Assembly (NCBI GenBank): GCA_013003395.1
Contig: JABDJC010000178.1
Span: 1 to 35,711, forward strand
Direction of reading: 5' to 3'
Length of the DNA stretch: 35,711 bases
DNA from: Acidimicrobiia bacterium
Lineage (GTDB): Bacteria > Actinomycetota > Acidimicrobiia > Spongiisociales > UBA5794
Shown: positions 7,281 to 15,322 of the stretch, piece by piece
Numbering within the stretch: the first letter of the stretch is position 1
Layout: every line of letters starts with the position of its first letter
Position numbers and translations under genes: made by a program
The notes under the pieces: generated by a model
Told to the model about the DNA's origin: nothing
Database searches by the model: none
Seen by the model: only the letters and a program-made list of their open reading frames with translations

Positions 7281-8189
7281 ATGACCAAACAACGCCTTTC
7301 CATCGCCTGGTGGGGTGCGCTCGTCCTCACTGAATTCGTGATTCTCTGGGGAGCGGTCGTCCGCGCCACCGGTTCTGGGGCCGGGTGCGGCGCCAACTGG
7401 CCCTCATGCAACGGAGAGATCATTCCGTTGGGTTCGAGCACCGAGACGCTCATCGAGTTCACGCACCGCGTGACCAGCGGGATTGCGCTCATGGCCATCG
7501 TGCTGTTGTGGTGGCTCGGTCGCAACGTGTTGGAGGGGCTGGCGGCTCGGGGTGCTCGGTGGTCGGTCGTGTTCATCGTGATCGAGGCGATCATCGGCGC
7601 GGGCCTGGTGCTCTTCGAGTGGACCGGAACCGACGCTTCGGTTGCGCGTGCCGTGGCGATAGCCGTCCATCTCTCCAACACGCTCTTGCTGCTGGGCGCC
7701 CTGACGATCACGGCGTCCAACGCCAACCGATCCGATGAGTCGGCGACCCGGCTTCAACCACCGGCCCTCGTGAAGGTGGGGCTGGTCGCGGTGCTCGTAG
7801 TGGCCGCCGCCGGTGCGGTGACCGCACTCGGCGACACGCTGTTCCCAGCTGAGAGTCTCAGCGACGGATTACGCCAAGATCTCTCGGCGTCGTCGAGCTT
7901 CCTGGTGAACCTGCGAGTCATTCATCCGGTCCTAGCAGTGGGCGTCGCCGGATTCGTGATCTGGGTGACCCAGCGATTCCGTGATGGCGCGCCTCGATTG
8001 GCAACGTCGGTCATCGTCGTCGTTGGTCTGCAGGTGCTGGCCGGATTCGTGAATGTCGCCCTGCTGGCGCCGGTCTGGATGCAAGTGGTGCATCTCCTCC
8101 TCGCAGACGTGCTGTGGATTGCGATGGTGTTGTTCGCATTGGCCCTCTCGCGGTCTACCGCGAAGTCTGCTGTGTCGGTGAACGCATGA
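7281..8189 (+). CDS. ctaA: Heme A synthase, CtaA/COX15 family
   Basis: Oxidises heme O to heme A for the aa3-type oxidase. The 302-residue membrane protein has about eight transmembrane segments. The first extracytoplasmic loop has a cysteine pair (GCGANWPSC). Four histidines of the family are seen: EFTHRVTSG, AVAIAVHLSNT, LRVIHPVLAV and VVHLLLADV. The ATG at 7281 is followed directly by the first helix; an in-frame upstream extension is unlike the family. The stop overlaps the ctaB start (ATGA). Confidence 0.93.
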   Translation: MTKQRLSIAWWGALVLTEFVILWGAVVRATGSGAGCGANWPSCNGEIIPLGSSTETLIEFTHRVTSGIALMAIVLLWWLGRNVLEGLAARGARWSVVFIVIEAIIGAGLVLFEWTGTDASVARAVAIAVHLSNTLLLLGALTITASNANRSDESATRLQPPALVKVGLVAVLVVAAAGAVTALGDTLFPAESLSDGLRQDLSASSSFLVNLRVIHPVLAVGVAGFVIWVTQRFRDGAPRLATSVIVVVGLQVLAGFVNVALLAPVWMQVVHLLLADVLWIAMVLFALALSRSTAKSAVSVNA

Positions 8190-9070
8190 GCACCGCAGCA
8201 GTAGCAGCGCCATCGTCGAGTCGGCTCCGAGCCTATGTGGAGCTGACGAAGCCTCGAATCATCGAGCTGCTCCTGGTAACCACGGTGCCTGCCATGTTTC
8301 TCGCTGCCGATGGATGGCCAGGCGGATGGCTCATCATTGCGACGCTCATTGGCGGGACATTGTCGGCTGCAGGAGCCAACTCCATCAACAACGTGGTGGA
8401 TCGCGATATCGACCAGATCATGCAACGGACCTCCAAGCGACCATTCCCGACGGAGCGCGTAACCGTGAAACCTGCGCTCGCGCTCGGGATCACCCTCGGG
8501 GTCGCCGGCTTGGTGTGGCTCTGGCTCACGGTCAATCTGTTGGCGGGCTTGTTGTCTACTGCTGGACTCCTGTTCTACGTCTTCGTCTACACCTTGTACC
8601 TGAAGCGGTCGAGCACACAGAACATCGTCATCGGTGGCGCGGCGGGCGCAGTACCGGCGCTGGTGGGATGGGCAGCGGTCACCGACTCGTTGTCCCTGCC
8701 GGCATGGATCCTCTTTGCGATTGTCTTCTTCTGGACCCCGCCGCACTTCTGGGCGCTCTCACTGAAATACAAAGACGACTACGCGGCTGCCGGTGTTCCG
8801 ATGCTTCCGGTTGTCGCAGGCGAGGCCTTCACGCTGTTGCACATCTTCCTGTACAGCGTGTTGCTCGTCGCCGTGACGTTCTTGTTGTTCCCTGCAGCCG
8901 GGATGGGCCTCATCTACCTCATCACCGCTGCAGTCCTTGGCATCGCTTTTGTCGCCGGTGCCGCACGACTGCGGACTCGGCCCCACCTCGCGATGAAGTT
9001 CTTCGGATACAGCAATCTCTACTTGGTTGGCCTTTCGGTTGGCATCATCGTCGACCGACTGGTGGCCTGA
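8186..9070 (+). CDS. ctaB: Protoheme IX farnesyltransferase (heme O synthase)
   Basis: UbiA-family prenyltransferase of 294 residues that adds farnesyl to heme B to give heme O, the substrate of CtaA. The first Asp-rich motif is NSINNVVDRDIDQIMQRT followed by SKRPFP, and the second region is FFWTPPHFWALSLKYKDDYAAAGVPMLPV, both diagnostic of CtaB/CyoE. About nine membrane helices. The start ATG overlaps the ctaA stop by 4 bases. The small gene that follows starts 5 bases after its stop. Confidence 0.96.
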   Translation: MSTAAVAAPSSSRLRAYVELTKPRIIELLLVTTVPAMFLAADGWPGGWLIIATLIGGTLSAAGANSINNVVDRDIDQIMQRTSKRPFPTERVTVKPALALGITLGVAGLVWLWLTVNLLAGLLSTAGLLFYVFVYTLYLKRSSTQNIVIGGAAGAVPALVGWAAVTDSLSLPAWILFAIVFFWTPPHFWALSLKYKDDYAAAGVPMLPVVAGEAFTLLHIFLYSVLLVAVTFLLFPAAGMGLIYLITAAVLGIAFVAGAARLRTRPHLAMKFFGYSNLYLVGLSVGIIVDRLVA

Positions 9071-9075
9071 CCGGG

Positions 9076-9255
9076 GTGCTCGAAACTGTTGTCGCTCTTG
9101 TGGCGAGCATCATTGCGACGGCGATGGCCGTGCTGGTGGCCGTAATCGATGTGAGGTCAGGCCGTCCGGGTCGCTCACGGATCGAGGAAGTCGCCTTTGC
9201 CCTGCTACCGGTGCTCGCCCTCGCCGGCCTCGTGTGGTGGGTGCAGTTGGGCTAG
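9076..9255 (+). CDS. Small two-helix membrane protein (59 residues)
   Basis: GTG start 5 bases after the ctaB stop, ending TAG at 9253-9255. Two hydrophobic segments (about residues 3-24 and 41-57) flank a basic loop, VRSGRPGRSR. The position, spacing and codon use fit a real gene of the cta operon. No family is recognised; a small accessory subunit or assembly factor of the oxidase is possible. Confidence 0.6.
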   Translation: MLETVVALVASIIATAMAVLVAVIDVRSGRPGRSRIEEVAFALLPVLALAGLVWWVQLG

Positions 9256-9268
9256 TGCCGGGCACCGA

Positions 9269-9274
9269 TAGACT
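9269..9274 (+). promoter_or_regulatory. -10 box of leaderless lgt
   Basis: TAGACT ends 6 bases before the ATG of lgt at 9281. TTGGGC at 9247-9252 is a possible -35 element with a 16-base spacer, overlapping the end of the small gene. Confidence 0.5.
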
Positions 9275-9280
9275 CAGATC

Positions 9281-10246
9281 ATGTTCGCTGCCATCAGCTA
9301 TCCACCGATCCCGATCTTCGAGCTTGGTCCGCTGAATCTCTCACTACACGGGTTGTTCGCCGCCATTGGATTCATGGCCGGTGCCTGGTTGATGCTGCGT
9401 GAGGTTCGCAAGCGCGGTTTTGATGTCGAGGGAGCGACGTCGGTACTCACCTGGGCGTTGGTTGCCTCGATACTCGGCGCTCGGCTGTTCACGGTCCCGG
9501 TGCACCTCGGTGACCCCGGATACGGCTTGTCGAACATCATCGGCCTCGAAGGCGACTTCTCGATCCTCGGTGGTTTTGCAGGAGGCATCCTCGGCGGTCT
9601 GCTGCGGGGACGGTTGCTTGGCCTCAAGATGTTGCCGTATCTGGACATGGCGGCAGCCGGATTGGCTGTTGGTGCCTGGGTGGGCCGTATCGGCGACGTT
9701 GCGATCGTCGAGCATCTCGGATCTGCCACGAACTTCTTCCTCGGCTATCAACTCAAGCCCGGATATGACGTTTCCCCGCAACACGATGTGCTCGAGACGT
9801 GGTGCGAACAGGGTCTCACCTGCGGTCCGTATCACCACACCGGCTTGTACGACCTCGTTGGTGCGCTCGTTCTGTGGGGAGTTCTCGCATGGCTCGCCCG
9901 AGTGTGGAAGTCACGCCACTATGGACAACTGTTCTCGTTCTGGATGATCTGGTACGGCTTGCAGCGCTTTTTCATCGACTTCGCTCGGTTGGGCGTGGCC
10001 AAAGGCGAAGCAGACGGACAGATCGCCGACAGCGTCATCGGACCATTCACCGGCAGTCAATGGGGTGCGCTGGCCGGAGCACTCGGCGGCTTGATCCTCT
10101 TGTTGTGGTTCGGTAGATCTCAGCCGGTCGTTTCCGCGCAGGAAGACGCAGTCTTCAGCGGCAATGCTGCCGATGCGGTCGAGGTTGGATCGGATGCGTC
10201 AGAGCCACTCGAAACGGCCGAGGTCGACGCGACTCAAGACACTTGA
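9281..10246 (+). CDS. lgt: Prolipoprotein diacylglyceryl transferase
   Basis: Transfers diacylglycerol from phosphatidylglycerol to the lipobox Cys of prolipoproteins. The 321-residue product has about seven membrane helices with the family's LSLHGLFAAIGF near the start, GFAGGILGGLLRGR in the middle and WYGLQRFFIDFAR towards the end. The signature usually seen as GRxGNFxNxE reads GRIGDVAIVEHLG, so the Asn corresponding to E. coli Asn146 is Asp; Glu151 and Gly154 equivalents are kept. The C-terminal ~40 residues are acidic and soluble. Several lipoprotein genes in the window (10719, 26663, 30767, 31681) are potential substrates. The last 13 bases overlap the convergent cupredoxin-like gene. 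Confidence 0.92.
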   Translation: MFAAISYPPIPIFELGPLNLSLHGLFAAIGFMAGAWLMLREVRKRGFDVEGATSVLTWALVASILGARLFTVPVHLGDPGYGLSNIIGLEGDFSILGGFAGGILGGLLRGRLLGLKMLPYLDMAAAGLAVGAWVGRIGDVAIVEHLGSATNFFLGYQLKPGYDVSPQHDVLETWCEQGLTCGPYHHTGLYDLVGALVLWGVLAWLARVWKSRHYGQLFSFWMIWYGLQRFFIDFARLGVAKGEADGQIADSVIGPFTGSQWGALAGALGGLILLLWFGRSQPVVSAQEDAVFSGNAADAVEVGSDASEPLETAEVDATQDT

Positions 10247-10719
10247 AGTTCGAAGAGCAACAGCCCCGAGCCTTCTAGTTCTGCCTCGAAAATACCGCGT
10301 GCCTCCGGCTGAAACGTCACGGTGTTGACACCTGCTGTCAGGTCGAAGTAGAGATCGAGCCCGTGGATGTGGAGCTCGTCGGCCACGTCGGTGGTGACTT
10401 CGATGGTCACGGCTTCAGCTTCGGCGACCTTCACTCGTTCGACTCCGCCGACGATCGTGCCCCCGGCGACCACAACGATGTGCGTCGGGGGTGTCGTGGT
10501 GGTGGTCGGTGTCGTGGTGGTGGTCGGCGCAGCAGACGTCGTGGTCGCTGCGGTGGTGTCCGTTGGCGCCTGCGTTGTCGACGCCGTTGGCGGCGCGGTG
10601 GTGACAACGGTCACCGTGGTCGATGGCGCTGCGGTGGTCGTGGTGGAGTCGGCCGTTCCGCCACAGCTCGCCAGCACGAGTGCCATGGACGTGGAGATGA
10701 GAAAGTATTTGTACGTCAT
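10234..10719 (-). CDS. Lipoprotein with Thr-rich linker and cupredoxin-like domain
   Basis: A 161-residue protein with a signal peptide and lipobox (VLASC, Cys19), then about 65 residues of almost only Thr, Ala, Pro and Ser, a flexible cell-wall-spanning spacer. A C-terminal domain of about 75 residues follows (THIVVVAGGTIVGGVERVKV to the end). Segments such as ADELHIHGLDLYFDL and FEAELEGSGLLLFELQV resemble cupredoxin-like beta-sandwich proteins. HIH could provide metal ligands, but the usual C-terminal Cys-x-H-x-M copper cluster is not visible, so copper binding is uncertain. Confidence 0.8.
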   Translation of the reverse strand: MTYKYFLISTSMALVLASCGGTADSTTTTAAPSTTVTVVTTAPPTASTTQAPTDTTAATTTSAAPTTTTTPTTTTTPPTHIVVVAGGTIVGGVERVKVAEAEAVTIEVTTDVADELHIHGLDLYFDLTAGVNTVTFQPEARGIFEAELEGSGLLLFELQVS

Positions 10720-10725
10720 GAGCGA

Positions 10726-10731
10726 ATATTG
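10726..10731 (-). promoter_or_regulatory. -10 box of leaderless lipoprotein gene
   Basis: CAATAT (minus strand) ends 6 bases before the ATG at 10719. Confidence 0.4.
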
Positions 10732-10764
10732 GTGTGGTGTCTGATTTACCGCAGCCAGAGCGAT

Positions 10765-11223
10765 CTACCTGTACGAACCGCGCCAGTACATCAAGGGTGA
10801 CCCTTCGAACATCTCGCCCTCGATGGGCTCGCCCATGTAGAGGACGTGATCGCCGCCCTCATGAGTGTCAACGAGGCGGCAGACGAAGTAGCCGATCGTG
10901 CCTGCGATTACCGGTGGGTCGTCATGCAGTAGCGGCACATCGTCGAAGAGATCCTCTGGATCGCCGTACGCGAAGCGGTTCGATATCGCCTGCTGCTCAG
11001 CCGCGAGCATGTTCACTGCGAACCGGCCAGACGTGGTGATGAGTTGCGGTGTTTCTTTTGAAGGTCGCAGACTCACCATCACCAAGAGGGGGTCGAGGGA
11101 GATCGAGGCGAATGACGAGACGGTCATGCCCTGCCGGTTGTCGCCGTGTGAAGCCGTCACCACGGTGACGCCTGTCGCGAAGCTACCGACGATTCCTTTG
11201 AACAGATCGACATCCATACCCAT
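10765..11223 (-). CDS. Flavin reductase-like, FMN-binding split-barrel protein
   Basis: A 152-residue flavin reductase family protein. Typical features: SFATGVTVVTA at the start, QGMTVSSFASISLDPLLVMVSL (flavin contacts), SGRFAVNMLA in the middle, and HVLYMGEPIEG followed by PLMYWRGSYR at the C-terminus. Such enzymes supply reduced flavin to partner monooxygenases or act alone. It is divergent from the kynurenine operon with about 95 bases between starts. KMO in that operon is a single-component enzyme and does not need a reductase, so a functional link is not implied. ATG codons at 11223 and 11217 are both possible starts. Confidence 0.88.
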   Translation of the reverse strand: MGMDVDLFKGIVGSFATGVTVVTASHGDNRQGMTVSSFASISLDPLLVMVSLRPSKETPQLITTSGRFAVNMLAAEQQAISNRFAYGDPEDLFDDVPLLHDDPPVIAGTIGYFVCRLVDTHEGGDHVLYMGEPIEGEMFEGSPLMYWRGSYR

Positions 11224-11318
11224 GAGGGTCCCTCTCGTAATCTGGCGGCGATGTTAGCTCTCGCGGCTCGTTCGGTAGTCTCGGCAGGCCTGCGAGCGAA
11301 CTTCAGTAGGAGGATCCG

Positions 11319-11840
11319 ATGCCCGATTCGTTGGTGCCATTCAACTTTCAGGAGTGGATCGATGAACATCGACACCTCCTCCGGCCTCCCGTCGGCGCCA
11401 AGCAGGTATTCGACGCGTCTGAGGACTACGTCATCATCGTTGTTGGCGGGCCCAACGATCGGCCGGATTTCCACATCAACCAGACGGAGGAGTTCTTTTT
11501 CCAGCTGGAAGGCGACATGGTGCTGAAGGTGCGCCAGGACGACGAGATCCGCGACATCCCGATCCGTCAGGGCGACGTGATGTTGTTGCCTGCGAACACG
11601 ATTCACTCGCCGAGACGTCCCGCGGGGACGGTTGGGCTTGTCGTCGAGCGAAAGCGAGACGATCACCACGTCGACCAGGTGCTGTGGTTCTGTGACCACT
11701 GCGGCAGCGAACTCCATCGAGAGTCCATGCACGTCACCGATCTGGCCGGCCAGCTCAAACCGTTGATCGAGGAGTTCTACGAGTCGGAGGAGCAACGCAC
11801 TTGCGGCGAGTGCGGCGTGACGATGGAGGTTCCTTCGTGA
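11319..11840 (+). CDS. nbaC: 3-hydroxyanthranilate 3,4-dioxygenase
   Basis: Opens the ring of 3-hydroxyanthranilate, whose product cyclises to quinolinate. The 173-residue cupin protein matches the bacterial form in length (174 in Cupriavidus). Fe(II)-binding residues are in DFHINQTEEFFFQLEGD (His and Glu) and NTIHSPRRP (second His). The C-terminal rubredoxin-like iron site has two CxxC pairs, CDHC and CGEC. AGGAGG lies 6 bases before the ATG, the strongest ribosome site in the operon. It is the first gene of a four-gene run that ends with tryptophan dioxygenase. Confidence 0.95.
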   Translation: MPDSLVPFNFQEWIDEHRHLLRPPVGAKQVFDASEDYVIIVVGGPNDRPDFHINQTEEFFFQLEGDMVLKVRQDDEIRDIPIRQGDVMLLPANTIHSPRRPAGTVGLVVERKRDDHHVDQVLWFCDHCGSELHRESMHVTDLAGQLKPLIEEFYESEEQRTCGECGVTMEVPS

Positions 11841-11877
11841 CGGCGGCCAACCTCAACTTCGTCGGCGGGCACACGCC

Positions 11878-13149
11878 ATGATCGATACGTCCGTCGAGTA
11901 CGCACAGCAGCTCGACTCTCGAGACCCGCTTGCCGCACTTCGGGATCGGTTCGCCATTCCTCGGCCCCGCCAATCTGACGAGCTGACGTATCTCGTGGGT
12001 CACTCCCTCGGGCTGCAGCCGAAGGCGGCTCGTGACCTGGTCATCGAGGAACTCGACAAGTGGGCTGATCTCGGGGTCGCCGGGCACTTCAGGACGGACC
12101 GGCCGTGGGCGCCGTATCACGAATCGATCGCCGAGCCGATGGCGAAGCTCGTTGGTGCGCTGCCTCGCGAGATCGTCGCGATGAACGGTTTGACCGTCAA
12201 TCTGCACCTGCTCATGGCCAGCTTCTATCGACCAACCGCAGAACGTCATGAGATCCTCATCGAGGACCATGCGTTTCCCTCCGACCACTACGTCGCCGAG
12301 TCGCAGTTGCGGCTTCACGGCTACGACCCTGGCAAGGCGCTGATCACCGTTGCGCCTCGCCCCGGCACCGACAATCTGGACCGAGAGGACATTCTCGAGA
12401 CCATCGCCGCCCGTGGTGAGCGGTTGGCGCTGGTGCTTCTGCCTGGCATCCAGTACTACACCGGTCAGGTGTTGCCGATGGCCGAGATAGTTGCGGCGGG
12501 TCATCGCGTCGGCGCAAACGTTGGCCTCGACTTGGCCCACGCTGCCGGAAACATCGAGATGTCGCTGCATGATTGGGGACCAGATTTCGCGGCGTGGTGC
12601 ACCTACAAGTACCTCAATTCGGGTCCCGGCTCGACGGCGATCGCCTACGTGCATGAACGGCATCTGTCGAATCCAGACATCCCACGGCTCGAGGGCTGGT
12701 GGGGCCATGACAAGGCCAGTCGATTCGACATGGACAATCGGTTCGTCGATCCGAACACGGCGGAAGCGTGGCAGATGAGCAACTCGGCCATCTTGTCGAC
12801 CGCGCCCGTGATCGCTTCGCTCGGCGAGTTCGAGCGTGCGGGAGGCATGGGTCCTCTGCGCGCGAAGGCGGAGCGAATCGGCACGTATCTCGACAGCATG
12901 CTCGACGAGTTGGTAGGAGACCGTGTTGAGCGCATCACCCCTGGTTCTCCGGCCGAACGCGGCAGCCAGGTGTCGCTGCGGATGCGCGGCGGCATCGACG
13001 GTCAGTCGGTGTTCGATCAACTACTGGCGGCCGACATCCAGTGCGACTGGCGCTTCCCAGACGTGATCCGGGTTGCGCCGACCTCGCTGTACAACACGTT
13101 CAGCGACGTCCATCGATTCACGACGCTGCTCAGTTCGATCCTGTCGTGA
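11878..13149 (+). CDS. kynU: Kynureninase
   Basis: PLP enzyme cleaving kynurenine or 3-hydroxykynurenine to (3-hydroxy)anthranilate and alanine. The 423 residues show family features: LVGHSLGLQP at the N-terminus, MNGLTVNLHLLM, ILIEDHAFPSDHYV, GLDLAHAAGN with the PLP-contacting Asp, and WCTYKYLNSGPG with the PLP lysine at 244. ATG at 11878, 37 bases after the dioxygenase stop. Its stop overlaps the GTG of the KMO gene. Confidence 0.95.
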   Translation: MIDTSVEYAQQLDSRDPLAALRDRFAIPRPRQSDELTYLVGHSLGLQPKAARDLVIEELDKWADLGVAGHFRTDRPWAPYHESIAEPMAKLVGALPREIVAMNGLTVNLHLLMASFYRPTAERHEILIEDHAFPSDHYVAESQLRLHGYDPGKALITVAPRPGTDNLDREDILETIAARGERLALVLLPGIQYYTGQVLPMAEIVAAGHRVGANVGLDLAHAAGNIEMSLHDWGPDFAAWCTYKYLNSGPGSTAIAYVHERHLSNPDIPRLEGWWGHDKASRFDMDNRFVDPNTAEAWQMSNSAILSTAPVIASLGEFERAGGMGPLRAKAERIGTYLDSMLDELVGDRVERITPGSPAERGSQVSLRMRGGIDGQSVFDQLLAADIQCDWRFPDVIRVAPTSLYNTFSDVHRFTTLLSSILS

Positions 13150-14492
13150 CCAATCCGATCACCGTGGTGGGTGGTGGTTTGGCGGGAGCGATGCTCGCCA
13201 CCTACCTCGGTCGCGAAGGATTCGCCGTCTCATTGTTCGACTCGAGACCAGATCTGCGGACCACCGACATTTCGGCAGGTCGCTCGATCAATCTCGCACT
13301 GGCGACCCGTGGCATCGTTGCGCTCGAGGAGCTCGGGTTGATGAATCGGGTGACGCCGCTGCTCACCCCGATGCGTGGGCGAATGATTCACGACCGGGAC
13401 GGCACGCAGACGCTACAGATGTACGGCAATCGAACAGACGAAGTCATCTACTCCGTTGGCCGCTCCGATCTCACAGCAATTCTGCTCGACGCCGCTGAAG
13501 ACACAGGGAACGTGGTCGCCCACTTTCAGCACCGATGCGTCGGCGGTTCAGCCCTCGGCGGCGTTCTGCAATTCGTCAACTACGCCACAGACGAACAGTT
13601 CGACGTGGAGACCGTCACGTTCTTCGGGACGGACGGTTGGGCGTCCGTCGTCAGAGACATCCTCGTGGCGGAGGGCGACACCACCGTCACCACACATCCT
13701 CTGGATCACGGCTACAAGGAGTTGCAGTTGCCTCCAGGACCTGACGGAGCGCCGTTGCTGGATCCGAACGCGCTCCACATCTGGCCTCGTGGGGGGTTCA
13801 TGCTCATCGCCCTCGCCAACATCGACCACAGCTTCACCTGCACGCTGTTCGTCCCGAGGAAGGGGGCGGAATTCAGTCTCGAGACTCTCGACGACGCAGA
13901 CACCGTCAAGCGGTTCTTTCGCCGCGAGTTTCCCGACTTCGTTGCGCTCGACGATTCCTGGATACAGCAGATGCTCACCAATCCAGACGGACACGTTGGC
14001 ACGATCCACGTGGACGGATGGGCGCTCCAAGACAAGGCCGTCATCCTCGGGGACGCGGCTCACGCGATCGTGCCGTTTCACGGGCAGGGGATGAACGCTG
14101 CGTTCGAGTCGTGTCGAGTGCTCATGGAGTCGCTGCGCCGTCACCCACACAATTGGGAAGCTGCCTTTGTCGAGTTCGAAGCCGCACGCAAGCCGGACAC
14201 CGACGCGATCGCCCAGATGGCGCTGGACAACTACTTGGAAATGCGCAGTTCGGTACGCGACGATCGCTACGTGTTGCGAAGACAGTTGGCGCTCGAGCTG
14301 GAACGACGCTGGCCAGAGCAGTTCGTTCCGCGATACTCAATGGTCATGTTCCGCACCCTCCCATATGCCGAAGCACAACGCCGGGCGGCGGTGCAGGCCG
14401 AGATCCTGAGGGAGTTGACCGAAGGCGTGGACTCGCTCGAACAAGTCGACTTTGCGAAGGCGGAACAACTCGTCGAAAGGTTGCCTCGATGA
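13146..14492 (+). CDS. kmo: Kynurenine 3-monooxygenase
   Basis: FAD-dependent hydroxylase converting kynurenine to 3-hydroxykynurenine. The 448-residue protein begins with the dinucleotide motif VVGGGLAGAMLATYL, continues with SINLALATRG, has the KMO-typical GYKELQLP near residue 195, and the FAD-binding ILGDAAHAIVPFHGQGMNAAFE near 300. The GTG start overlaps the kynU stop (GTGA). A bacterial KMO next to HAAO indicates flow toward quinolinate and NAD rather than toward anthranilate. Confidence 0.94.
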   Translation: MTNPITVVGGGLAGAMLATYLGREGFAVSLFDSRPDLRTTDISAGRSINLALATRGIVALEELGLMNRVTPLLTPMRGRMIHDRDGTQTLQMYGNRTDEVIYSVGRSDLTAILLDAAEDTGNVVAHFQHRCVGGSALGGVLQFVNYATDEQFDVETVTFFGTDGWASVVRDILVAEGDTTVTTHPLDHGYKELQLPPGPDGAPLLDPNALHIWPRGGFMLIALANIDHSFTCTLFVPRKGAEFSLETLDDADTVKRFFRREFPDFVALDDSWIQQMLTNPDGHVGTIHVDGWALQDKAVILGDAAHAIVPFHGQGMNAAFESCRVLMESLRRHPHNWEAAFVEFEAARKPDTDAIAQMALDNYLEMRSSVRDDRYVLRRQLALELERRWPEQFVPRYSMVMFRTLPYAEAQRRAAVQAEILRELTEGVDSLEQVDFAKAEQLVERLPR

Positions 14493-15280
14493 CCGATCAG
14501 AAGGCCATGACCTATGGCAGCTACCTGAACCTGCGGCAGCTGCTCAGTCTCCAAGAGACTCGATCCGATGGCCCCGAGCACGACGAGATGTTGTTCATCA
14601 TCATCCATCAGGTCTACGAGCTGTGGTTCAAGCAGGTGCTTCACGAACTCGATCAACTGAATCGCCACATCGTCGCCGATGCGTTGGCTCGTGGTGATCG
14701 GCAGCTCCTCCGCATCCTGAAGATCTTGAAGACCCTCGTTGCGCAGTTGGACGTGCTCGAGACGATGACGCCGCTCGAGTTCCAGTCGTTCCGCAGCTTC
14801 CTCGGTTCGGCCAGTGGGTTTCAGTCTGGCCAATTTCGGGAGATCGAGTTCGTCCTTGGGTTCAAAGATGCCGCGCACCTCGATCGGTTCCGCGATCTCG
14901 CGCCGTACTCGCGGCTCGAGCGGCGGTATCGCGAGCCGTCACTGTGGGCCCATTTCGTCGCACTACTGGCGAAAAAGGGATACCCGATTCCTGAGGAGGT
15001 TCTCAACAAGCCGGCTCGCGAACCGGTGGCGCCCTCGGAAGAGGTGCAAGACGTGCTCATCACGGTGTACCGCGAGAACCACGAGTTGGCAGGGTTCTGT
15101 GAATTGCTGCTCGACATGGACGAGGGCATCCAGGAGTGGCGTTATCGGCACGTGATGATGGTTCGCCGCACCATCGGGACTCGCGGCGGAACTGGCGGTT
15201 CGGAAGGGGCGAGCTACCTCCAGTCGACCCTGTTTCGACCGGTCTTCCCGGACTTGTGGGAGATCCGCACACGACTCTGA
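14489..15280 (+). CDS. kynA: Tryptophan 2,3-dioxygenase
   Basis: Heme enzyme that opens the indole ring of tryptophan to N-formylkynurenine. The 263-residue protein has the motifs MTYGSYLNLRQLL, IIIHQVYELWFKQ with the distal His, QSFRSFLGSASGFQS, and YRHVMMVRRTIGTRGGTGGSEGASYL with the heme-ligand His221. The ATG overlaps the kmo stop (ATGA). The last gene of the operon; no formamidase gene is present in the window. Confidence 0.95.
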   Translation: MTDQKAMTYGSYLNLRQLLSLQETRSDGPEHDEMLFIIIHQVYELWFKQVLHELDQLNRHIVADALARGDRQLLRILKILKTLVAQLDVLETMTPLEFQSFRSFLGSASGFQSGQFREIEFVLGFKDAAHLDRFRDLAPYSRLERRYREPSLWAHFVALLAKKGYPIPEEVLNKPAREPVAPSEEVQDVLITVYRENHELAGFCELLLDMDEGIQEWRYRHVMMVRRTIGTRGGTGGSEGASYLQSTLFRPVFPDLWEIRTRL

Positions 15281-15294
15281 CCCGAGGTGTAATG

Positions 15295-15312
15295 TTGTAA
15301 TCATCATTACAA
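15295..15312 (+). promoter_or_regulatory. Perfect 7-bp palindrome, probable operator
   Basis: TTGTAAT-CATC-ATTACAA is a perfect inverted repeat 10 bases before the start of the next gene. It contains a TGTAAT -10-like hexamer (15296-15301), and another TGTAAT lies at 15288-15293. An AT-rich palindrome over a promoter is typical of a repressor site; the adjacent gene encodes a possible ribbon-helix-helix segment and may bind it. Confidence 0.55.
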
Positions 15313-15322
15313 AGGATGTGCC

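Noticed and set aside
11755-13020. 421-codon minus-strand frame opposite kynureninase
   Set aside because: Antisense of a clear PLP enzyme; the sequence resembles no family.
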